From contig CP131612.1 of assembly GCA_030686115.1 (NCBI GenBank), positions 3,348,001 to 3,412,000 on the forward strand: DNA of 64,000 bases. Direction: 5' to 3'. The notes beneath the pieces were generated by a model that worked only from the letters and a program-made list of their open reading frames with translations, was not told the DNA's origin and did not search any database. The position numbers and the translations under genes are program-made. Shown here one piece after another: positions 1 to 8,668 of this stretch. The DNA is from Psychrobacter cibarius (GTDB lineage Bacteria; Pseudomonadota; Gammaproteobacteria; Pseudomonadales; Moraxellaceae). Position 1 is the stretch's first letter. Each line of letters begins with the position of its first letter.

Positions 1-699
1 ACTCAAACTGCCGAACCTCAAACGACAAAATCTGAGCAACCGGCAACATCCACTGCACAGCAAGCGCCATTAACGATCTTGGCATTGGGCGACTCCCTGA
101 CAGAAGGTCTTGGGGTGGACAAAGATGATAACTATCCTGCTCAGTTAGAAGATCGTCTGCAAGCAATGGGTTACGACAATGCCAAAGTGGTCAATTCAGG
201 ATTGAGCGGTGAAACCAGCACGGGATTGGTCAATCGCTTAGACTGGGTGTTGCAGACTAAGCCTGATGTGACGATTTTGACCATTGGTGCTAACGATGCC
301 ATACGCGGTATCGATGTATCGACAGTTGAAGCCAATATTCGTACCGCGGTCAAACGTCTACAGGATAATGGCAGTATCGTCATTTTGGGCGGCATGCAGA
401 TCTATGACAACCTTGGCTCTGATTATGTAAAATCATTTGCCGCGATATATCCAAGAGTGGCGAAAGACATGAACGTGACGCTTATTCCGTTCTTCTTGGA
501 TGGTGTGGGCGGTGACCCTAAACTCAACCAAGCGGATGCCATTCATCCGACCAAAGAGGGCTACGCAATTATCGTTAATGACAATATCCTGCCTATTCTA
601 GCGCCTAAACTAGAAGCGCTAAAAATAGCCGATGCAGACAATGCAACTGAAAATGCTCAAGACGATACGACAAAAAATACGATAAATGAGACTACTTAA
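1..699 (+). CDS. tesA: SGNH-family esterase / TesA-like lysophospholipase, 5' end outside window
   Basis: The frame is open from base 1, so the start codon and probably a signal peptide lie upstream; 232 codons are visible. SGNH hydrolase blocks are present in order: GDSLTEG (nucleophile Ser), a Gly in NSGLSGETS, GANDAIRG (Asn) and DAIHPTKEGY (Asp/His of the triad). The family hydrolyses acyl-CoA, lysophospholipid or simple esters, usually in the periplasm. About 30 residues rich in Q, T and A precede the domain, and a low-complexity D/N/T tail follows. The gene ends 12 bp before the ABC transporter genes, so co-transcription is likely; in E. coli tesA is next to ybbA-ybbP but divergent. Function is clear at family level; substrate is inferred. 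Confidence 0.85.
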   Translation, partial: TQTAEPQTTKSEQPATSTAQQAPLTILALGDSLTEGLGVDKDDNYPAQLEDRLQAMGYDNAKVVNSGLSGETSTGLVNRLDWVLQTKPDVTILTIGANDAIRGIDVSTVEANIRTAVKRLQDNGSIVILGGMQIYDNLGSDYVKSFAAIYPRVAKDMNVTLIPFFLDGVGGDPKLNQADAIHPTKEGYAIIVNDNILPILAPKLEALKIADADNATENAQDDTTKNTINETT

Positions 700-711
700 C
701 GAGACACTGTA

Positions 712-1431
712 ATGACATCATCACCTTCGATTGCCGTTTCAACGCCACAAGTAAGCGTTAAAACGGAAACTCTACTGACCGCCTCACAATTAAACAAAAC
801 GGTGCAAGTCGGCGAGCAAACCCTATCAATCATTAAAGACGTAGATATCTATGTCAACGCTGGCGAGTTTGTGGTCATTATGGGCAAATCAGGCTCAGGC
901 AAATCTACCTTATTAGGGTTGCTCGCAGCATTAGATTATCCTGATAGCGGTACAGTGTCACTGGCGGGTCAAATGCTTAGTAGCCTTGACGAAGATGCGC
1001 TAGCCGTCATTCGTCAGCAGGATATGGGTTTTGTTTTTCAGTCATTTCATCTACTGCCAACCTTGACAGTCGCTGAAAACATTGCCTTTCCACTTGATAT
1101 TGCCAGACGACCAAACCCAGCACGAGTAGACGAGCTTATTGATGCCGTTGATTTGGGTCATCGCCGTCATAGCTTACCCAATCAACTATCGGGCGGTGAG
1201 CAGCAGCGTACGGCTGTGGCACGAGCGCTGGTGTCGCATCCAAAGATTGTGTTTGCGGATGAGCCAACGGGCAACTTAGATGAGCAAAATGCCGATCAAG
1301 TCATGCAGCTATTGTTAGATTTAAGACAAAAAGTCGGTTCGGCATTGGTCGTTGTGACCCATGACCCTGCACTTGCCGAGATGGCAGATCGTGTCATCAC
1401 CATGCATAATGGTCGAATTGTACCTACATGA
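712..1431 (+). CDS. ybbA: ABC transporter ATP-binding protein, YbbA/LolD type
   Basis: A 239-residue ATPase with Walker A GKSGSGKS (about residue 58), Q-loop region, ABC signature LSGGEQQR, Walker B IVFADEPTGN with catalytic Glu, and the switch His in VVTHDPAL. The EPTGNLD context and HLLPTLTVAEN stretch are typical of the LolD/MacB/FtsE branch, whose ATPases work with FtsX-fold permeases on membrane-anchored substrates rather than transporting solutes. The permease gene follows after 19 bp. The first ~25 residues are a Ser/Thr-rich extension before the domain. The physiological substrate of YbbAP is not established. Confidence 0.9.
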   Translation: MTSSPSIAVSTPQVSVKTETLLTASQLNKTVQVGEQTLSIIKDVDIYVNAGEFVVIMGKSGSGKSTLLGLLAALDYPDSGTVSLAGQMLSSLDEDALAVIRQQDMGFVFQSFHLLPTLTVAENIAFPLDIARRPNPARVDELIDAVDLGHRRHSLPNQLSGGEQQRTAVARALVSHPKIVFADEPTGNLDEQNADQVMQLLLDLRQKVGSALVVVTHDPALAEMADRVITMHNGRIVPT

Positions 1432-1450
1432 ATAACTGGATTGTATCTTA

Positions 1451-4093
1451 ATGAATCGTAAGCCCACAGACAATAAACCACCAGCTGATACAAAAAAGAC
1501 TGATACCTGTATGCGTCAAGCGTCAAGCTATCCTAGCGGTATCCTTAATCAACTATTTAGTACCTTAGGTTTTCAAACACTGGGTTCCCAAGCACTCAGT
1601 CGTAGCTGGTGGCAGCGTTGGGTATATCCCGTGTTGTTTCTGCTGACATTAACCCTATCGCTTGCCACTTATTTGACCCTCGACTCGGTGCAGCAATCTG
1701 TCGATCGCTATATCAATGACAATCAGCGCGCGCTCGTTGGTGGGGATCTAATCCTAAACAGTAAGCAAGACTGGCCAAGCGAAGTATTGACGCAGGTAGA
1801 AACAATCCCCGATACGCAGACGGTGTATGACTATCAGTTTAGCGCCATGCTGGTCAATGATGAGCAAACCTTGCTTGCCAGCATTAAAGCGGTCTCGCCG
1901 TCTTATCCCTTATACGGTACAGCGGAGCTTGCCTCAGGACAGCCGCTGTGGGAGCAGCTAACCTCTGACAGTGTCATCGTCGCGCCAGAAGTGCTCAGTA
2001 GTCTACAGGCCAATGTCGGTGACCGCATTACCATTGGTGATGCGCAGTTCACAATAAGTGATGTACTGACCAAAGAACCTGATCGCCCGCTGACCACCTT
2101 TGGGTTTGGTGGGCGTGTCTTAATGCATCAAGACTCACTCGCAGCGACCAATCTATTGGGTCAACGTAGCCGAATAAACTATCGTATCGAGATGGCAGGC
2201 GATCCAGAGTTGATAACCACGCAGCGTGATGCGCTTACAGATATCCTGACCAATTACCCTGATATCGAGCTCTCTGACGCAGAGTCCGCAGATACTTCGG
2301 TCTCGCGTATCTCTGACAATGTATTGATGTTTTTAAAGTTACTGGTCATCGCGGTATTACTACTTTCTACGGTCGCCATGTATGGCGTCATTAGCGCGTT
2401 TGTCACTAAGCAGCAGTCTAATAATGCCATTCGTTTGGCATTAGGTGAACCGCTTGGCTCACTCAAGCGCAGCTACTATCAACTGCTTATCGTCACCACT
2501 GCCATTGCTTGTGTCGCCGCGATTATACTGAGTCTAGGTTTGCTTAAAATTGGTCAGCCGTATCTGGTGGCTATCTTGCCTGCCGATGTTGGTCTCGCCA
2601 TCAATCCAATCAGTGCGATCAAGACCATTGTGATTGCTCTAGTCCTGACGTTGCTGATTGCGCAGCGTGGTCTAAGCGCACTTAACACGACTAAACCCGC
2701 TACCCTACTCAATCAAGGGGCAAGCACGCAAACGCAAAATTTACCTTGGTACCGACGCGTGCCGCTACTGTGGTATGGCTTGGTGCTGGCAGGGCTGTAT
2801 GCGTTCTTTGCTTATGAAGTGGGCTCGCTGTCATTAGGGGCGCAGTTATTGGGTGGCTTGATTGGCTTTGTAGCGATATTTTGGCTATTGGCGCGTGGGT
2901 GGATCTGGCTGCTTAACAAGTTGGCAAGCAATACCAAAGTTAGTTGGATGCAGCGTATCGCCATTCATAACCTTGCGCGTAAAGGCAACCAATCAGCATT
3001 ATTCTTTGTCACCTTATCGCTATCGGTGGCGGTGCTGACGCTCATCACCACACTCAATCACAGTATCAATGCGCAGTTTATCAATGCCTATCCTGAAGAT
3101 GCGCCTAACTTATTCTTGCTGGATGTGCAGAGCGATCAACATGACGATATTGATGCGATCATTGAGGCGCCCGTCACTTATTATCCCGTCATTCGTGCCC
3201 GTGTGGAGACGGCCAATGACGTACTGGCAAAAGATATCGAGCCTGCTGATGGGTTTGATGATCCCACGCGTGTCTTTAATTTGAGCTACGCAGATACGGT
3301 CATGGATACTGAATACATCGTTGACTCACTCACGGATGATGCACTGTATACGCCTATCGATGCGACAAATGAGCAAATCAAACCCTTGTCTATCTTGGAC
3401 ACTGCTGCAGGTATGCTCAATGTCGGTATGGGCGATCAGGTGCGCTTTAACATTCAAGGTATCGAAATTATCGGGCAGATCACCAGTATTCGCACGCGCT
3501 ATGAGCGTGGCCCAAGCCCGTATTTTTACTTCTTATTTGAGCCGTCTGTACTGTCTGCTGCCCCGCAGATTCAGTTTGCTACTGCGCACGTTTCAGAGAA
3601 TGACATTCCAGAACTACAAGGCAAACTGGTACGCGAGTTCCCTGCTGTCACTACGATTGATGGGACGGCTATCGCCAAGCAAATCCAAGAGTTGGTAGTA
3701 CAAATGAGCCGCTTGGTCTATGTGTTCACTTTGCTTGCCCTACTCACTGGGGTCATGGTGCTGATCAGCTCGCTGCTGTCTACTTCGCAAGATCGTATGA
3801 AGGACAGCGCATCATTTAGACTGCTCGGTATGCAAAAGCGCGACCTGTATATGCTCAATATTTTAGAGCTGGGTGTGCTTGGTATTAGCGCGGCGACCTT
3901 TGCCGTTGTCATCGCCAGCGTTGGTGCATGGGCTGCTATCACGCAATGGTTTAATCTACAGTTTAGTGTGCCTTGGACGAGTCTAGCTATTGGCGGTGCA
4001 GCGTTAGTTGTCTTGCTGTTTGCCATTGCCATTATTTATGTGAAACTGGTGATTGGACGTGGGATTATGGCGCGGGTTCGAGCGATGGTTTAA
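1451..4093 (+). CDS. ybbP: FtsX-family ABC permease, YbbP type
   Basis: An 880-residue inner-membrane protein. One membrane segment lies near residues 55-75, followed by a large periplasmic MacB-like domain, three or more segments around 285-420, a second half with a segment near 515, a second periplasmic domain and three C-terminal segments (about 755-870). This duplicated FtsX arrangement of about ten helices is typical of YbbP/LolC-type permeases. It pairs with the ATPase 19 bp upstream. The ~45-residue hydrophilic N-terminus may be an over-extended start, but the ATG at 1451 is used because no better start with a ribosome site is evident. A terminator follows 47 bp after the stop. Confidence 0.88.
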   Translation: MNRKPTDNKPPADTKKTDTCMRQASSYPSGILNQLFSTLGFQTLGSQALSRSWWQRWVYPVLFLLTLTLSLATYLTLDSVQQSVDRYINDNQRALVGGDLILNSKQDWPSEVLTQVETIPDTQTVYDYQFSAMLVNDEQTLLASIKAVSPSYPLYGTAELASGQPLWEQLTSDSVIVAPEVLSSLQANVGDRITIGDAQFTISDVLTKEPDRPLTTFGFGGRVLMHQDSLAATNLLGQRSRINYRIEMAGDPELITTQRDALTDILTNYPDIELSDAESADTSVSRISDNVLMFLKLLVIAVLLLSTVAMYGVISAFVTKQQSNNAIRLALGEPLGSLKRSYYQLLIVTTAIACVAAIILSLGLLKIGQPYLVAILPADVGLAINPISAIKTIVIALVLTLLIAQRGLSALNTTKPATLLNQGASTQTQNLPWYRRVPLLWYGLVLAGLYAFFAYEVGSLSLGAQLLGGLIGFVAIFWLLARGWIWLLNKLASNTKVSWMQRIAIHNLARKGNQSALFFVTLSLSVAVLTLITTLNHSINAQFINAYPEDAPNLFLLDVQSDQHDDIDAIIEAPVTYYPVIRARVETANDVLAKDIEPADGFDDPTRVFNLSYADTVMDTEYIVDSLTDDALYTPIDATNEQIKPLSILDTAAGMLNVGMGDQVRFNIQGIEIIGQITSIRTRYERGPSPYFYFLFEPSVLSAAPQIQFATAHVSENDIPELQGKLVREFPAVTTIDGTAIAKQIQELVVQMSRLVYVFTLLALLTGVMVLISSLLSTSQDRMKDSASFRLLGMQKRDLYMLNILELGVLGISAATFAVVIASVGAWAAITQWFNLQFSVPWTSLAIGGAALVVLLFAIAIIYVKLVIGRGIMARVRAMV

Positions 4094-4140
4094 GTTGTAT
4101 AGTTAACTTTAAAAGTCTGTGCTCCATTTTTGCTCCGCAA

Positions 4141-4166
4141 AGAAAATCCCCTAACAGGGATTTTCT
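4141..4166. terminator. Bidirectional rho-independent terminator
   Basis: Perfect 10-bp stem AGAAAATCCC / GGGATTTTCT around the loop CTAACA, with the A/T tracts built into the stem on both sides. It separates ybbP from the convergent nuclease gene. Confidence 0.75.
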
Positions 4167-4227
4167 TATTTGCTATTATTAGAATTAAAACACTCTTCTA
4201 GCAGACACTTAACTCAAATAAGAGTTA

Positions 4228-4959
4228 TTAAAACTTACTATCAACTTGCATATCTCTAATTAAGGTATCTAGAAAATCACTGAAAGCTTCGTTAGGTGTT
4301 TTGCCTCCCGTTACACTAGAAATGAAAGAACTTACTTTAAATTTACTATATGCTCCTGTCCTTGGATTATATAAACCTGCATACTCCCAGCTTTTGTGAT
4401 TATCATCAACTTGTCGTAAAGCTAAATATATACTTAACTGCTTCAAATCACTGGTTTTAAAGTTACGCTTCACTGTTTTAACTTCATATAATATATCATC
4501 AATTGATACATCTCCTTCCAAATCTGGAATAAAACCAAAACCTTTTAAAGAAGGTTTAAAGTTAACAGTAGTTGCGTTGTGACTAGCTATAAAACCTAAA
4601 AAATTATTGGATAGCTGAATAACTTGTTCTATTTCACTTTCGTTTAAAATTAGCTCGTCTTTATTATATTTAGTAAATAACCATATAGATTCGGCAGTCT
4701 GTTTCACAATACTATTTAGCATCTCAATATCAGAGACAATATCATCAACCGAACAATTATTATAAGCTTTCGCTACAATATTAAAGGCACTTTCAGCTAC
4801 TAGATCGTATCTAACATCATTTGGCATATCAACTTCTGACTGCTCAAACTTATAAACCTGACTTTCATTAAAAACCCGCATAAAGTTTGAGTTTAAAAAT
4901 GGAAAGCTCAGCTTCCATATAGAAGTAAATTTTTCAGATATAGTCCTTTCGCTAATCAT
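4228..4959 (-). CDS. PD-(D/E)XK nuclease-like protein coupled to the reverse transcriptase
   Basis: 243 residues from the ATG at 4959, which overlaps the TGA of the reverse transcriptase gene as ATGA; the longer open frame would begin with TTG inside that gene, so the coupled ATG is preferred. The N-terminal 130 residues look helical and match nothing I know. From residue 139 the order GFGFIPDLEGD, LYEVKTVKR (E159, K161) and DLKQLSIYLAL (Q174) matches the PD-(D/E)XK core: acidic residue D146 or D150, E-x-K on the next strand, and the helix Gln. That fold is used by nucleases. The assignment is made from motif order only; fold and activity are inferred. Strict coupling says it acts with the reverse transcriptase, perhaps as effector. 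The AT-rich composition differs from the flanks. Confidence 0.6.
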   Translation of the reverse strand: MISERTISEKFTSIWKLSFPFLNSNFMRVFNESQVYKFEQSEVDMPNDVRYDLVAESAFNIVAKAYNNCSVDDIVSDIEMLNSIVKQTAESIWLFTKYNKDELILNESEIEQVIQLSNNFLGFIASHNATTVNFKPSLKGFGFIPDLEGDVSIDDILYEVKTVKRNFKTSDLKQLSIYLALRQVDDNHKSWEYAGLYNPRTGAYSKFKVSSFISSVTGGKTPNEAFSDFLDTLIRDMQVDSKF

Positions 4960-6548
4960 GATAAAACCTTTTTTTGTGACTGTTTTCTTTCTGAAAACCA
5001 ATCTTTTAAAAGATTTTCTTGGCTTGTAAAGCTTTTTCTATTACTTCTTCTCCAGTGATTACCTTCATCATTTAGATAATATGATGAATAAATAATAGCT
5101 CTTCTTTCCCATACCGAACTACTATTGAAATCGCTTTTTCTATCAGATAGCCAATAGTCACAATTCCAGTTAGACATCGCTATAATTATCTGTCTTTTTA
5201 TAAATTGATCTTTGCTTGATTCAAACTTTCTAGTAAAGAACCTAATTTTTTTCTGTGACTTATTTATCGATAACAACTGTATCATATAACTTATATTTAA
5301 ATTAACCCTTATCAGATAATGGTCATTATCGAAAAGATTTAACAATGTGTCATCTATCTTCTGCTGCCCTTCCTCCGGTAAATTATCATAGATACCTCTA
5401 AAGGCACGAAGTATAGTTGTAAATACTGGTGTTAAAGTAACCAGATTTTTTTCATCAAGAAGAACCTTAACTGCTTCTAACTGTTTTGCAGTATCTAAAA
5501 CTTTAATTGCACCAATCGCTTGTTTGGTAACAATTTGATCAACTCTTGTTTTATTGATCTCTTTAGACAAAATACCAATAATATCTATTTCTGAAATAGC
5601 ACTTTTTGTAGACTCATAATCTTCTTGAGATGTATTTGAGTAGGGGTCAAATCTAATTGAAATATTCAGTAGTTTTTGTTCATCAGTTGAATCATCTTGA
5701 GCTGACGGACTAAGAGATTTATGAATATCTAAAAATTCATCTGAAGGCATTATCTTCGTTTTAGTCTTCTGTAAACTCAACTGATCATTTGCAAGCTTCT
5801 GTGTTAAAAATAAAATTTGTTTATATGCTTCAGACTCAGAATCACAAAAAATTGTATAGTCATCAACATATCGACAAAACTTTATATTATTGCTTATAAG
5901 ATGTTCATCAACGTGTCTCAATGCTAGCTCAGCTAGGATTCTAGAAGCGGGACCACCAACAGGGAGACCATAAGATATTGTCTTAGTAAGACTTGATAGT
6001 ACTTTCATTATTCTATTTGCTGTATCACTTGATTCATTATCTATACGTTTTAGTTCATTTTCTAACTTGTGATGATTAATTCGAGGATAAAAATCTGCAA
6101 TATCGGTTTGTACTACATATTTACAGTTCATAGAATTTTCCACGCACTGTTTTTTATAATCTAACCATGTAATATTTTTAAAAAGAGAGCTTTTCTCCTC
6201 ATTCCACTCATATCTATATGAAAAAACTGTATTCTCAGTCTCATCAATTCTTTTTAACTCGATACTTTCAGCTAGACTGATCACAAGCCCTAAGAAGTAA
6301 GCATTCCAAAAAGGCTCTATCATTGTTGCTTTACGAAAACCAAAATATCCTACAGGAACCATTTCTTCGATAGTTGAAGGAGGCTCGCTTGACAAGCCGC
6401 TATCAAAATTACAGTGTATTGCCTCTAACAATTTAACAGTACTTTCATGCTTTTCTTCGAACATATATCTTTCGAACGGAAAAGGAAATATATCTGTATC
6501 ACCGTATTTGGCAATGTTTTTGACAGCTTTTTCGAAATACTCTTTCAT
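4956..6548 (-). CDS. Abi/UG-type reverse transcriptase, candidate defence RT
   Basis: 530 residues. Palm motifs are intact: VVQTDIADFYPRI (motif A Asp 149), ISYGLPVGGPAS with AELALRHVDEHL (residues ~191-217) and CRYVDDYTIF (YVDD, residues 227-230). The fingers region is unusual (GYFGFRKATMIEPF near residue 68). After the palm, residues ~300-530 are mostly helical with no maturase X/thumb signature or HNH endonuclease, so this is not a group II intron protein. The layout (RT core plus helical C-terminus, standalone operon) fits the 'unknown group'/Abi RTs, many of which are anti-phage DRT systems. The next gene overlaps by 4 bp and looks like a nuclease. The exact UG class is not assigned. Confidence 0.8.
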   Translation of the reverse strand: MKEYFEKAVKNIAKYGDTDIFPFPFERYMFEEKHESTVKLLEAIHCNFDSGLSSEPPSTIEEMVPVGYFGFRKATMIEPFWNAYFLGLVISLAESIELKRIDETENTVFSYRYEWNEEKSSLFKNITWLDYKKQCVENSMNCKYVVQTDIADFYPRINHHKLENELKRIDNESSDTANRIMKVLSSLTKTISYGLPVGGPASRILAELALRHVDEHLISNNIKFCRYVDDYTIFCDSESEAYKQILFLTQKLANDQLSLQKTKTKIMPSDEFLDIHKSLSPSAQDDSTDEQKLLNISIRFDPYSNTSQEDYESTKSAISEIDIIGILSKEINKTRVDQIVTKQAIGAIKVLDTAKQLEAVKVLLDEKNLVTLTPVFTTILRAFRGIYDNLPEEGQQKIDDTLLNLFDNDHYLIRVNLNISYMIQLLSINKSQKKIRFFTRKFESSKDQFIKRQIIIAMSNWNCDYWLSDRKSDFNSSSVWERRAIIYSSYYLNDEGNHWRRSNRKSFTSQENLLKDWFSERKQSQKKVLS

Positions 6549-6804
6549 TTAGAGCCTTATTAGCCAATGTTGTTGAAAATAAATATCTTCATACATCTTA
6601 TTCGAGTATATCAAGTATAAGCAAGCACAAGATGCCTGCACTTTTTATGAAAATATAATAAGCCTAAGCTTGCCTGTCCTTATATATATAAACTCATATC
6701 TGCCCCGCACTTTGCTTATTTTATACTTCTCATTTGCTATACTAGCCCAACTTTATCGGTTAAATACCCACTTATAACACCCTCCCAAACAGCATGGTAG
6801 CCTT
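6549..6804. other. AT-rich intergenic region upstream of RT operon and avtA
   Basis: 256 bp between two divergent genes, so it should hold promoters for both. TATATATATA-like tracts lie near 6680-6690 and TATACT at 6722 could be a -10 for avtA. A noncoding RNA partner of the reverse transcriptase could lie here, but I see no convincing retron msr-msd fold or strong hairpin by eye. Confidence 0.4.
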
Positions 6805-8121
6805 ATGAAATTCTCAAAGTTCGGTCAAAAATTTACCCAGCCAACTGGTATCTCACAATTAATGGATGATCTGGGCGACGCGCTAAAAAGCGATCAGCCA
6901 GTCAACATGCTGGGCGGTGGTAACCCTGCCAAAATTGATGCCGTTAATGAATTATTCTTGGAGACCTATAAGGCGCTAGGTGTTGATAATGATACAGGCG
7001 TGCCCAATAGTAGCGCGATTATCAGTATGGCGAACTACTCTAATCCGCAAGGTGATGCCGCCTTTATCGATGCGTTGGTTGGCTTCTTTAACCGTCATTA
7101 TGATTGGAACCTCACCTCAGAAAACATCGCCCTGACCAATGGCTCACAGAATGCGTTTTTCTATCTGTTTAATCTGTTTGGCGGTGCGTTCACAGATGAG
7201 AAGAACGAATCTGTCGACAAGTCCATTCTACTGCCATTGACCCCTGAGTATATCGGCTATAGTGATGTGCATGTAGAAGGTCAGCATTTCACCGCCGTAT
7301 TACCGCATATCGATGAAGTGACGCATGATGGTGAGGAAGGCTTCTTTAAATATCGTGTGGATTTTGACGCGTTAGAAAACTTGCCAGCGCTAAAAGAAGG
7401 TCGTATCGGCGCGATTTGCTGCTCACGCCCGACCAACCCGACTGGCAACGTGCTCACCGATGACGAAATGGCGCATTTGGCTGAGATTGCCAAGCGCTAT
7501 GACATACCTCTCATCATTGATAATGCCTATGGTATGCCCTTCCCGAATATCATCTACTCTGACGCGCACCTGAACTGGGATAACAATACGATTCTATGCT
7601 TTAGTCTGTCGAAGATTGGTCTGCCTGGTATGCGTACGGGTATTATTGTGGCCGACGCCAAAGTAATCGAAGCGGTTAGCGCGATGAATGCCGTGGTCAA
7701 TCTGGCGCCGACACGCTTTGGTGCAGCGATTGCCACGCCATTGGTCGAAAATGATCGTATCAAACAGTTATCAGATAACGACATCAAGCCGTTTTATCAA
7801 AAGCAGGCGACCCTTGCCGTTAAGCTGTTAAAAGAAGCCTTGGGTGATTATCCATTGGTCATTCATAAGCCTGAAGGTGCGATATTCTTATGGTTATGGT
7901 TTAAAGACTTGCCGATTACCACCGTTGAGCTGTACGAGATTTTAAAAGAAAAAGGCACGCTCATTGTACCAAGTCAGTATTTCTTCCCTGGTGTCGATGT
8001 CAGCGATTATCAGCATGCACATGAATGTATTCGTATGAGTATCGCCGCTGACGAGCAGACACTGACTGATGGCATTAGAGTGATTGGTGAAGTGGTGCGT
8101 GAGTTGTATGATCAAAGATAG
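6805..8121 (+). CDS. avtA: Valine--pyruvate aminotransferase
   Basis: 438 residues, a full-length fold-type I PLP aminotransferase. The N-terminus (FSKFGQKFTQPTGISQLMDDLG) and GGGNPAKI are characteristic of AvtA. PLP-site features: SRPTNPTGNVLTDDEM, DNAYGMPFP (Asp binding the pyridine N), and SLSKIGLPGMRTG, whose Lys forms the Schiff base. AvtA makes alanine from pyruvate using valine as amino donor (reversibly, transamination C), in the cytoplasm. The gene stands alone, with the RT cassette divergent upstream and a small lipoprotein gene downstream. Confidence 0.9.
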   Translation: MKFSKFGQKFTQPTGISQLMDDLGDALKSDQPVNMLGGGNPAKIDAVNELFLETYKALGVDNDTGVPNSSAIISMANYSNPQGDAAFIDALVGFFNRHYDWNLTSENIALTNGSQNAFFYLFNLFGGAFTDEKNESVDKSILLPLTPEYIGYSDVHVEGQHFTAVLPHIDEVTHDGEEGFFKYRVDFDALENLPALKEGRIGAICCSRPTNPTGNVLTDDEMAHLAEIAKRYDIPLIIDNAYGMPFPNIIYSDAHLNWDNNTILCFSLSKIGLPGMRTGIIVADAKVIEAVSAMNAVVNLAPTRFGAAIATPLVENDRIKQLSDNDIKPFYQKQATLAVKLLKEALGDYPLVIHKPEGAIFLWLWFKDLPITTVELYEILKEKGTLIVPSQYFFPGVDVSDYQHAHECIRMSIAADEQTLTDGIRVIGEVVRELYDQR

Positions 8122-8221
8122 GCTTTGCAAGTGAGCTGAGAATTATAGTTAGATCTAGTGTAAAAGTATTCGAAAGTCTCTACGCCAGTTACAGCCATCA
8201 CATTATTTTAGGAATAATTAA

Positions 8222-8638
8222 ATGAGACTTATGTCAGCTATAGTCTTACTTCTAATGTCTGGTTGTAGCGCTGTACATTCCGATGACGCCAACTATAAAG
8301 TTTTGATTCATGGCAATGAGGAATGCAACTATGACTATGGTGTAGAAGACTTTTGCGACGAATATAATCAAATATCCTATAAAAATACTGATAAGACTGT
8401 CAATTTTGATAAAGATAAAGTTTTAGTGTTTCCGGAAGATAACTTTGGTTATTTAGTTGTTATAAACCCAGAAACTCAAATAGCTTATCCTTTTGGATAC
8501 TTAGTTAATTATAAAAAACTAATTTTTTCTAAAGATTCTAACGAATTCTGTATAGAGGGAGATATCTCCGCTTATCGTGATGAGGATAGTGGATACTTCT
8601 GTTTTGAGTTTACTGAAAAAAACTTTGAGCGCATTTAA
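8222..8638 (+). CDS. Small putative lipoprotein, unknown function
   Basis: 138 residues. The start has a good ribosome site (AGGA 8 bp upstream). The N-terminus MRLMSAIVLLLMSGCS is a short lipoprotein signal with lipobox LMSGC, so Cys15 is the predicted acylated residue. The mature part contains four further Cys (in EECNY, EDFCDEY, EFCIE and YFCFE), which could form disulfides in the periplasm. I do not recognise the family. Base composition is AT-rich like the RT cassette, unlike avtA just upstream, which hints at recent acquisition. Confidence 0.7.
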   Translation: MRLMSAIVLLLMSGCSAVHSDDANYKVLIHGNEECNYDYGVEDFCDEYNQISYKNTDKTVNFDKDKVLVFPEDNFGYLVVINPETQIAYPFGYLVNYKKLIFSKDSNEFCIEGDISAYRDEDSGYFCFEFTEKNFERI

Positions 8639-8668
8639 AATGCTACTCGCTAGTATTTAGCCTAACAA

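Noticed and set aside
4956..6548. Group II intron or retron explanation for the reverse transcriptase
   Set aside because: No maturase X domain, HNH domain or domain V/VI RNA was seen, and no msr-msd-like inverted repeats upstream.
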